DNA from: Vanilla planifolia
Taxonomy: Eukaryota > Streptophyta > Magnoliopsida > Asparagales > Orchidaceae
Length of the DNA stretch: 64,000 bases
Reading direction: 5' to 3'
Assembly: GCA_023846275.1 (NCBI GenBank)
Contig: JAIUJO010001110.1
Coordinates: 151,001-215,000, forward strand
The first letter of the stretch is position 1. Each line of letters starts with the position of its first letter. The translations under genes and the position numbers were made by a program. Below the pieces are notes generated by a model. That model did no database searches and was not told the DNA's origin. It worked only from the letters and a program-made list of their open reading frames with translations. This document shows positions 53,601 to 64,000 of the stretch, piece by piece.

Positions 53601-56600
53601 ATTTATTTTTATTTAATATAATAATAGTTGAAATTATAATTTTGGTCAAATAAAGACAAAACTAACATCATTAGAATTTTTTATTTGCTCTATCAAATTA
53701 AATATTGTTTTTTCTATTTTTTTAATTATTTTAATTTTCTAAGCTTCTAACACATTTTATGAGACATTTTGATTCAAACATGATTTAATGAGTAAGGATG
53801 TCACCCTCAATCATCTTAATATTTTCCAATGCAAGTTTCATACACAATTTATCTTATTTAATAAAATTTACTACTTAGATTTTATTAAATTGCTGAACAA
53901 AACTTGAATTCTTTTATGATGTGATGTCACATGACTTTAATTTGGCTGCATCACTTTGCTTCAATTCATCTCATTTGTTATTTAATATTTATTTACCTTA
54001 AAAAAATCATAATTTATTTTTGTTTATGCATATTTACTTTTTTAATTTATAGTAACACAACACTATGTCTAATCGAGATGGGATAAATGTTGAGCACCTC
54101 ATCTAGAAGACCTCTATCTAATTAGACAATAATTTTCAAATTTTTAAATATTTATTTTTTTCCCATTTTTTTGAGATATTTTTATTCGTAATAGGTTCCA
54201 TGATTGAGGATGTTATACACAATTAGTATTGTATTTTAGAATATGAATTTCTTATATAATTTATCTAATGTTTTCAATTCTTTTACGTTTTGGTTATCTT
54301 ACTACATAACTGTAAACAATCTCTCCTATGGCTCAAACATTGCTTTGATTTTGTTATAAAACAAATGTTGTTTGAATCATCTTAACGAGCTTCATACAAT
54401 TAAAAATTCATTTTAGTATTTTTAAATATTTTTTCCAAGGTTTTTGCACACTTCATGAAACAATTTAATTCACACTCAATTTTATATTAAAAAAATGTTA
54501 CCATTGATCTCATTAGAATTTTGGAATGAAATTATCTGTACAAATTTTCTCATTGTTTCAAAATTTTTCACTTTGTTTTAGTAATATTACATAGAAATAC
54601 AAATTCTCCTCTCACATAGATTTGTTATCGCTTTAAATTGGTAAATTTAGATTGCATCAATTTATCTAATTGAAGCTTTAATATATATCTACTTAATATT
54701 AAAAAATTATTATTATTTAAGTTTTTCTTCTTTGTTAATTAAAATTAACCCCAAATGAGGTGTTGTCAAGTGGAAACAAATATATTTGTATTAGTGCTGA
54801 GTTGTATTCAATTAAAAATTAATTATTTATTTCAAAATAATCTTTTTATTTTTTTAACATGGTTTTGTGAGATATCTTGATTTGTGCCTAATTTGATGAT
54901 CTAAAATGTCACACTAGATGTTAAACTCTTATAGTGCAACTTTCTTATAAAATTTATCTCATTTTCTCAAATTTTTCAATTTTATTCTATTTGGTTATGT
55001 TCTTTTGTATCAATTAATCTTATTTTAGCTTTAATATATATTTAGAAAAAATTTTAAATAATAATTTATGATTTTTTATTCTTGTTTATTAGTATAATTT
55101 AAAGGAATTCTAAATGAGACTTAATCAAGTCAAAATAAACAACATAATACTCATCTTGATGTGCTCTATCTAATTAAAATTTAACCTTTTATATTTTTAA
55201 ATAACTTTTTATTTATGATTTTTAACATGTTTTTGGGGGCATTTTGACTCAAACTTAATTTGATGGTCAAAGACTTTGCACTTAATCTCTTTAGTATCTC
55301 AGAATTCAACTTTTTCACATAGTTTTTTCATTTTTAAAACTTTTTTACATTGATTTTTTTATGTTAATGTCTGACTTTATATCTCCTCCCATGTGATCTT
55401 TTCTTCACTGTAATTCACTTATACAACATTGCTTCAATTCAACTAATTTTAGTTTTAATATACATTGACTTAATAATAAAATAATAATTTGTTATTACTT
55501 AGAGTTTTTTAATTTTGTAATTTGTAGGAAATCATCACAATGCTTGATTTATAAGAAGTAAGAATCATTTGACTCCTCTTTGGAAGCTCTATCATATTAA
55601 ATATTCATTTTAATATTTTAAAATATTTTATTTTTTATTTTGGGACACCATAAGAGACAATGTGATTTGTACTTAATTTGATGATAAAATATGTTACACC
55701 TAATCTCCTTATTATCTTGGATTTCATCTTTCCCACAAAAGTTATCGCATTACTTCAAATCTTCTGCTTTTATTTGGATGTAGGACTTTGTAACTCTAAT
55801 TCTCTTCACATGTGACATTTAGATTAGCTCAATTTAGTTATATTTGTTTGCCTTAATTTACCCCATTTCATCTTTAATACATACCTACATGATTTAACAA
55901 AATAATTTATTATTATTTTTTTATTTATTTTTGTAATCCATGTTGATTACAAACTTGATAAAATCAAGAGAAAGATATTGTTGGACAGATCCTCCAAAGA
56001 TCTAACAAATGAAATATACAATTTTATCTCAAAATCATGGAATGTAGTTACATTGTTCAATTTATCTCACTTTTTTAGGTTTTTCTCTTTTATCTAGTTA
56101 GTTCACTTTGTAAATCTAATTCTCCTCTAGTGAATCTTTTACATGGCTTTTCTTTTGTTGTATTGTGTCGTTTCAATTTATCTAATTTTAGATTTAATAT
56201 ATATGTAAATTTAACTAAAATAATAATTTTTATTATTTAAACTTATTTAACTTTGTAGTTGTAGTAGTTCCAATTGAGGTCTAGTAGAGACAAAATAAAC
56301 ATAATTGGATTTGTGCTTATGAGCTCCATCAAATTAAATAATCATTTTTATATTTTAATTATTTCTATTTTATATCATTCTAGAATTCTTAGGTGATATT
56401 TTTAATCATACATGATTTAATGATGAATAATGTTATATTTGATTACATTATTATTATTGATTGCAACTTTTCATATAATTTATATGACTTCTTGAAATTT
56501 TTTATTTTGGTTTCGTTATCTATCTATGTATCCCTACATCTCATCTCATATGGAATTTTCTTTTTTTTTTCTTTTGTTATATTATATTTCTTTAATTTAT

Positions 56601-58400
56601 TTAATTTTAATTTAATGAATTTTTACTGCTTATTTTTACGTAATTTATATCAGTTTTGAACGAGGTGTATTCAACATGAAATGAACATCATTGGATAATT
56701 TTAAATATTATTTTTTTTATTAATTTTTTTATTTAAATATTTTTGTTGAATAGTTTGGGTGGATTTTTAAATTATTTTTTATTTGTATATAGTTTGATTA
56801 TTAATAAATTTACACTTTAGCATCTATAATGTTTCAATTTGATTTAATTATATTATTTTGTAACAATTTTCACTAATGTGACATTTACATCATTTTGAAT
56901 TGGATAAAGTACACTTCTTAAATTTATTTCATTTTCAAGTTAATATAAATTTAATTGATATTAAAAAAAATTAATATGAAAAAATGTTGTTGGGCTCACC
57001 TCGATAAGATCTATCCAATTAAATATTGGTTATTATTTTTAAATATATTACTTTCTTGTGTTTTTTCACCCTTTATGAGAAATTTCAATTTCTACTTTTT
57101 TTTATGATTAAGGATATGACATTCAAACTCCTTTGTATTTTATAGTGAAACATTCTCAAGTAAATTATCTTTTCTATTCAATTTTTTTGTTCTTATTTTG
57201 TTATATTTCTAAGAAATTGTAACTTTCTCTAATGTCACCTTTACATCAATTTGATTTTGTCATATTATATTACCTTAATTTATCTTATTTCACCTTGAAT
57301 ATATATATTTACTTAATATTACAAAACAATATATTAGATATTTCATAATAATTCAAAATGAGGTATAATCTAAATGAAACAACCATTATTAGACAGGACT
57401 TGGTGGTCTCTATCAAATTGAATATTGACTTATTAATTTTCAATTATTTTATTTTCTTGCTTATTTGCTCACATTATAAGCTATATTTATTTATTTCTGA
57501 TAAGATGTTTGTGGATATTATACTCGATCTACTTAGCATCTTATACTTTAATAATCTCACACAATTTATTAAATTTTTTCAATTTTTTTATTTACTTATA
57601 TTCACCACAACTCTGAATCGCCTCTTATGTTACATTTATGTCATTTTTTATATTACATTGTTTCATGCTTTATTATTTAAACTTTAACATAATTTTACGT
57701 AATTTTAAAAATAATTTTTTAATTATTATTGAATTTTTACTTTGGAAATTCACTTTATGAAAAACAAGTCCATTTGAGATGAAAACAAAAATCATTGGAT
57801 TTCTCTCGATAAACTATATCCAAAAAAATTATTAATTTAATTTTTAAATATTTTATTTTCATGTATTTTGACAAATTTTCTTATATATTTTTATTTTTAC
57901 CTAATTTAATGATCAAGGAATTTCTCTCGATTGCCTTAGTATCATGGAATGGAGGTTTCCATAAAATTTATCTACTTTTTTCAAAGTTTTTCATTTAATT
58001 TGTTTATATTACTCTATTACTCTAAATTTTTACTCATGTGACGCTTATAACAACTTGATAGGAAATGTTATAATACTTCAAATTTTCAAATATCATCTTT
58101 CATTTTTATTTACTTAATATTAAGATATTAATTTATCATATTTTTTCCAAACAAGGATTAATCGAGATTAAACAAATGTGATTATATTTACTCGACGAGC
58201 ACCACTGAAATAATATTTCTTTTTATATAAGTAATACTTATTGTCTAAAGTTTTGGATAACTTTATAAGGTATTTTAATTTGTACTTGTTTTGATGATCG
58301 ATATTATTACACTCAGTTTTCTTAATATCTTGAAACGCCAGTTTGCCATACAATTTATGTCATTTTTACTATCTTTTTGCTTTAATTTTCATATATTACT
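44645..58400 (-). repeat. Diverged ~410-bp satellite array, reversed orientation (block part 4)
   Basis: About 35 monomers. Approximate reference-box positions are 44,930; 45,290; 45,705; 46,125; 46,480; 46,840; 47,250; 47,965; 48,305; 48,660; 49,070; 49,450; 49,850; 50,105; 50,520; 50,945; 51,335; 51,755; 52,170; 52,570; 52,990; 53,380; 53,810; 54,220; 54,500; 54,915; 55,280; 55,700; 56,040; 56,435; 56,800; 57,125; 57,525; 57,925 and 58,315. Good copies include GAGAATGTTACACTTTGTC at 46,824 and GTTACACTTGATCTCC at about 50,514. Short units occur at 54,220-54,500, where the segment between box B and the hairpin is lost, and at 49,850-50,105. Frames at 50,865-51,200, 56,393-56,659 and 57,358-57,687 are monomer frames. 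No gene is seen. Confidence 0.9.
51150..51175. repeat. (ATT)n microsatellite in the monomer AT box
   Basis: ATT repeats follow AAAAAGATAATTT, in the same monomer phase as the tracts at 6,151 and 20,155. Confidence 0.9.
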
Positions 58401-61400
58401 AATTCAAAGAAATGTAATGATCACACTCTAGGTGGTTTTTTGTTACAGAGTAATATAATTAAATCAAAGTAAAATATTTTAAGAAATGATGTAAATTATG
58501 TATGAAAGTTGTATTCTAAGATTTTAGGGTTATCAAGTTTAACATCCATAATGGTCAAATGTGGTATGATTCAAAAAGTAACATAAAACATTGCAAAATA
58601 TGTTAGACTAACTTATTTAAAATAATAAAAAAATTCATTTGCACAAAACTCATTGAGACTAGTCTAACAATATTTTCTCATTTTCAGCAAATCTTGTTTA
58701 GAATACTATGAATTACAAATATAAATAAAACTAAATCATAATACATTATTATTAGATTCTAAATTCACCATGTTTTGAAGTGGAAAAGAGTTAAATTAAA
58801 GTAATATAATATAGCCTAATACAATTTGTGGTAAGGTAATACAAGTAAAGAATTGGAGTTTAAAAATAATATAACCGAAAAAGCAGAAGTTTTGAAAGAA
58901 TGACACAAATTATTTGGGATACTGCATTCCCAAATGTTGTGGAGGTAAACTATAACATTGTCAATTTTAAAAAAGTGTACTAATGAGAATGTCTCATAAA
59001 GAATGCTAAAACACTTGAAAATAAAATATTTGAACATATAAAAATAAATATTAAATCTGTTAGTGCTTGTCAAAATGTGCTTAATGATGCTAGTTTCATC
59101 TCCATCAAGCCTCATTTATAATTAACAAAAATTGCTGAAGAAAAAAAACATAAATAATAATAAAAGTTTCATGCGAGGAAAATTAGGATTTCATAGTATT
59201 GTAACAAAATGATAGTGAACAATTTGCAAAAATAAGATAAATTATGTAAGAGAGTTGTATTCTAAGAAACCATAGAGCTCAAGTATAACATCCTTGAGTG
59301 TAAAATAAACAATGAATCAAAATATCTTATAAAATAGGTCAAAACCTTGAAAATAAAATTTATAAAAAATAAAAAATGAATATTTTATTTGATAAAACTC
59401 ATCAAGGAGAGTGCAGTGACATTTATTTCATCTTATCAAATCTAATTTTGAAATAAAATTAATTAACAAAATAAATAGGCACAAATAATAAAAAAAACTA
59501 TTATTTAAGTAAAAATATATGAAGGTTTAACTAATGTAAATTGGAGCAATATAATATAGCCAAATCAAATTATTATAATGTTCATGTTAGATAAGGTTTA
59601 AAGTAACATAGTAACAAACAAAAATAAATAAATGAAATTTGTTTAAATGAGATAAACAAGAAGGTAATGTTGGATTCAAAGATATTATGAAGATGTATTT
59701 TAACATCCTCATTTATAAAATCAGGTACTAATCAAAATGTCTCATGATTATGCCAAAGACCTAAAAATCATTAATTTAGAAAAATAAAAAACAATAATTA
59801 GTTAGACTGCTGCAAATCACCAACATAAATATGCATAAATAATAATAATATTTTTTAAAAATTAAATGCATATATATTAAAACAATAATAAAATAAATTG
59901 AATCATTGCAATATAAAAACAATTAAAAAAATTTAATGTTCACATGAAAATAAAATTAGTGTTTCATAGTAATGTAACGAAATCAATCTTAAAGATTTGT
60001 AAAAATATGTTAAATTGTACCTTAAAGTTGAATTACAATGTACAAATAAGATGATTGTAACATCCTCGATCATTACAGCGAGAATGATTTTACATAACAT
60101 GAAAATGGCGCTAAAATAATGTAAAATATCATATTTAAAAACATAGAAATAAATATTTAGTTATGGCAATTGACCCTTGTTTGGAAAGACTATAAATTAA
60201 AAAAGCACATAAGCAAATATAAAGTTCTATGTTGAGGAGAATTAGAAATTCATAGTAATATAACAAAATAAAAATGAAACATATGTAAAATAAGATAATT
60301 GTGCAATAAAGTTGCATTCCAGGATACCATGGAGATGGAGTGCAACATATTTCATCATCAAATCAGGTACCAATCTAATGACTCACAAATCCTAGAAAAC
60401 TTTAAAAAAATAAAATATTTAGAAATATTAAATATAATATTTAATTAGAGAGAGTTCATTAAGTTCAGTAAAATTATGTTGGTTTTATAATTATCCAACC
60501 TTCTTTAGATTTACTATGTATTACAATAGTAAACAAAAATAAAAATAAATTAAAAATTTTATGTCTAGTAAATGTATATTAAAAAAAATATGTTTAAATG
60601 AAGTAATGTAACATAACAAAATTAATGTGATGAAAAGCTGACAAGAGAGGTATTTAGACTTAGTAATATAGCCAAATTAAAAAAAAGTTGAAGAAATAAG
60701 AAAAATTATATGTGAAAGTAATCTTCTCATATTGATGTTTGTCATTTCTAGATAAGGCCTCCATTGAAATTTAATAAACTGAAGCAACACAATATAAAAA
60801 AACAAAAAGATATATAAAGGTCACATAAGAGAAGATTTAGAGTTATAAAATTATTTCTTAAAGTAAATGAAAAAATAAGACAAAATTTGAAAAAATTTAG
60901 AGTGTACAAATCAAATTACTCATACAATAGGTGAAATACTCGAAAATAAAATATTTACAAAGAAAAAAAATACAAAGATAAAAAACTCAAGAATATGAGT
61001 TTATAGATATTTATTTAGTCTTTATTGGACAACATTTAGAATTTCTATGAATTATCCATCTGAAGATACTAAAATATAATAAAATATTATTTTAATATCA
61101 AGAAAATGTAAGATAATGAAACAAAAGTGGTGTAAAAGAGATGAGGAAATTTGGTGTTACATAATTATACTACCAAATTAAAGTAAAAATTCAAAGAAAA
61201 TGAGGCAATGTGTATGGGAAAGTTGCACGTCATGATGCTAAGGAGATCATTAAATGCAAATAAATATTTTTCAAAAAATTGAAAAATTACAAAGAAAAAA
61301 TATTTAAAAATATAAAAATAAATATTTAGTTAGTTCAAGCTCATCAAGTTGAGTGGAAGACATTTGTTTCATCTCAATAAGACATTGCATAGAATTATTA

Positions 61401-62094
61401 AAAATTATCAGACAAAATAAGGGTAAATAATAATAAATTATTGTTTTAATATTAAGTATACATTAATGTTGAAATAACAAAAATTGAAGAAATATAACAA
61501 AACAAATTCAAGGTCATGAAAGGGTCACATAAGTCTAGATTTAGAGAATTCTATTAATCCAACAAAGATTGTTTCAACAAGATTAGACCTCATTTGAAAT
61601 AAGATAAAGTTAAGCAATGTAATATAAGAAAATTAAAAGAGTTGTAATTATCATATGAGAGGAGAATTAATGTGTCTTCGTAAAATAACAAAATCTAGGA
61701 GAAGTACTCTAAGAAATGTGAAAAATTACAAAAGAAAGTTGAATTCCAAGATAATAAGTTGAGTGAGCATCCCTTCCTTGATCATCAAATTTTGCAAGAA
61801 TCAGAATGTGTTGTTCAACGTGCAAAAAACTTGAAGCTATGTAAAGGCCACATGAAAATATATTTAGAGTTACGTACTAAATTTTATTAGATACTTACAT
61901 TCCAAGATACTTTGGAGATATGGTATAGCATTATTCATAAAATCTAGTACGGATAAAAGGGACTCATAAAACAACTAAAGCCCTTTAAAATAAATTATAT
62001 AAAACTTTAAATTGAATCTTCTATAACATATAGCTTATTGAGTTGAGTCCAACAATGTGTCTCTTTTGAGAAAAATAATGATGTCAATATTAAG

Positions 62095-62119
62095 TATATA
62101 TATATATATATATATATAT
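62095..62119. repeat. (TA)n microsatellite
   Basis: About twelve TA units follow GTCAATATTAAG, where intact forward monomers have AATATTAAGTAAATATATAT. Confidence 0.9.
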
Positions 62120-63214
62120 TAAACCTTAAAAGACAAATATTAAAACAATGTAATTTAACCAAATCAAAATGACTAAATGCTGACATGGTTAGAGATTCAA
62201 AATTTTATGAAAATATAACAAAATCAAACAATAATATTTAAAAAGATGAGATAAATTATATGGAAAAGTTGTTTTCTAAGACACTAAGGAGATATTGAGT
62301 ACCATTATTGATTGAGAAATCAAGAAATAATCACAATTTCTCATAAAGTATTGTAAAGCCACAAAAATAAGATACATAAAAATTATAAATTGAATAGAGC
62401 TCATCGAGATGAGCCCAACAACCAATATTTTTTATCGCTCAGAACTTATTTTGAATTATAGTGAAATATTCAAGCATATATGAATTAATAAAAATAAATT
62501 ATTTTATAAATTAATTAAATATAATATTATAATTGTAAGGATAAAAATTCAAGCAATATAATACAACCACATAAATAAAAAATAAAGGTAACATGAGAGG
62601 AGACTTAGTGCCTTGTAATAACACAACAAAATCATTACAATGTATGATAAGCAAGACAAATCATAGGGTAATGTTGGCAACCAAGATACTAAGGAGATTG
62701 ACTATAATTACCTCAAATGTTAAGTGAGATATGAGTCAAATTGTATAGTAAAGAATGCCAAAATCATATAAAATTAAAAAGATAAAAATGTAGAATTGAA
62801 ATTTTGAGTGGATAGAGCTTATTGACAGAGATTAAATGATGATTATTTCATCTTGACTTGGCCTCATTTGAAGTAAATATGAATTACCAAAGAAATAAAA
62901 ATAAACAATATTTAATATTTTTTTCTAAAAAAAGTAATATAAAGATTACATAAGAAGACAACTATAGCTATATGTATTATAAAAAATAAAAGAAACATTT
63001 CTCAAGAAAAGAGAAAAATGTTATGGGAAAGTTGAATTCCCACATCCTGAAGTCGTGCACAAATATAAATTTCTTTGAAAGTATGTCAAAATTTAAAAAA
63101 TCTAAAATATTTAAAACCATAAAAAAATGAATATTTAATTCCATTGTTCAAGAGTAGTTGACTCTAACGATATTTATTTAGATCAGCTCTAGTGTTGAAA
63201 TTCTACGAAGAACT

Positions 63215-63260
63215 AAAATAAATAAGAATAAATAAAAATAAAGAATAAATAAAAATAAAT
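63215..63260. repeat. AAATAA-type microsatellite
   Basis: An irregular run of AATAAAAATA/AATAAGAATA units, in the monomer phase that normally reads AAATAAGCATAAATAATAA. Confidence 0.8.
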
Positions 63261-64000
63261 TATTTTTTAATGTTAGTTAACAAGTAATGTGTCCTAGTAA
63301 CAAATAAATAGGCATTAATTTACTTTGTATTGAAGCAATGTGATGCAACCTTTTCAAAGTAATCTAAAGCTAACATAAGACGAAGTTTTGAGTGACACAT
63401 AAATATAACAAATGAAAGTGAAAATTTTGAATAAATAAAATAAATTGTACCAAAATGTTCTATTGCAAGAAGCTAAGTACATCGAGTGTAACAACCTCAA
63501 TCATCAAATTAGGTACTAATTGAAATTTCTCATAAATCATAGAAAAACCCAACTACATAAAATATTTGAAAATTTAGAAATGAATACTTTATAAAATAAA
63601 ACTTGTTAAGATAAGTCCAACGATATTTGCTTTGTATCGATCAAATTTCATTAGTAACTACAACGAATTACTAAAATAAACAAGAAATTATATTTTAATA
63701 TTAAGTAAATTTATATTAAAGCCAAAATTAGATTAAACAAAGCCATATAATGTAACCAAGTTAAAGAGATGTAATAGGGAAAAGGGATAAGATTTTGTGT
63801 AACATAGTAATATAAACAAATCACAGCAAAATTTTTGAAAAAATGAGATAAATTATATAGATGAGATACATTTTATCATACAATTAACATCAAATGTAAT
63901 ACCTCAATCATCAAATTAGATACGTATTAAAATGTCTCATAAAATATGTCAAGGCCATAGAAAATTAAATATTAAAAAATATAAAAAAAACAATTAATTG

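Larger units (their letters stand above)
58401..64000 (+). repeat. Diverged ~410-bp satellite array, forward orientation (right edge)
   Basis: About 15 monomers in the same orientation as the left end. Approximate reference-box positions are 58,520; 58,940; 59,285; 59,695; 60,060; 60,330; 60,890 (poor); 61,235; 61,765; 61,915; 62,290; 62,690; 63,050; 63,475 and 63,890. Typical words are GTTGCATTCCAGGATACC at 60,310, ATCATCAAATCAGGTACCAA at 60,353 and GGGAAAGTTGCACG at about 61,216. The stretch 60,700-61,950 is disordered: unit lengths there vary from about 150 to over 500 bp. Small minus-strand frames (58,816-59,115; 60,135-60,317) have no recognisable domain. No gene is seen, and the array continues past the window edge. 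Confidence 0.88.

Noticed and set aside
1-64000. Centromere-core satellite
   Set aside because: Active centromere satellites are usually homogenised and often carry CRM-type gypsy elements. Here the copies are strongly diverged, the only LTR element is copia, and the monomer length differs from the common 150-180 bp. A relict or pericentromeric position cannot be excluded.
1-64000. CRISPR array or bacterial origin
   Set aside because: The repeats are ~410 bp and continuous, without short identical repeats and unique spacers. The retroelement and composition are those of a plant.

Overview
The window is AT-rich nuclear DNA from a flowering plant. The plant call rests on a Ty1/copia LTR retrotransposon with a plant-type UBN2 gag, an initiator-Met-tRNA primer site and Sirevirus-like polypurine tracts, plus a short GC-richer insert that looks like plant organellar (probably mitochondrial) DNA. 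The species cannot be named. I find no intact host gene, no tRNA or rRNA gene and no CRISPR array.

About 55 kb of the 64 kb is one very old, strongly diverged tandem array. Its monomer is about 400-420 bp and roughly one fifth G+C. Reading by eye, I count about 135-140 copies from one conserved box. Copies are clearly homologous but differ from each other by perhaps a quarter to a third. In the orientation used at the right half of the window, the monomer reads in order: a reference box (GTTACACTCGATCTCCTTAG then TATCTTGGAATGC), TTTATCTCATTTCTTC, box A (CTTTGATTTGGTTATATTAC), ATGAAACTCTAATTCTCC, a TGTGACCTTTACATCAC element, box B (a second CTTTGATTTGGTTATATTAC), a long AT box, GGTAATTCATAGTAATTCC, a hairpin-forming GAGATGA...TCATCTC segment, CTATCCAATTAAATATTC, and GGCATGCTTTATGAGACATT.

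Layout: the array is in forward orientation from 1 to about 1,020. One monomer is flipped at about 1,021-1,505, and forward orientation resumes to about 12,745. A large reversed block runs from about 12,746 to 58,400, and forward orientation returns to the end. The reversed block carries three foreign inserts: an organelle-like fragment (about 22,556-22,982), an unidentified 1.65-kb sequence (about 27,750-29,398) and a fossil copia/Sirevirus-like element (38,269-44,644) with two LTRs of about 1.8 kb.

The most unusual observation is that all three inserts, and the orientation switch at about 58,400, interrupt the same short monomer motif (box A/B). This looks like an insertion or breakage hotspot within the repeat. 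Almost all simple-sequence tracts also arise at or next to one monomer phase (the AT box). The short open frames seen across the window are recurrent by-products of the monomer, not genes.
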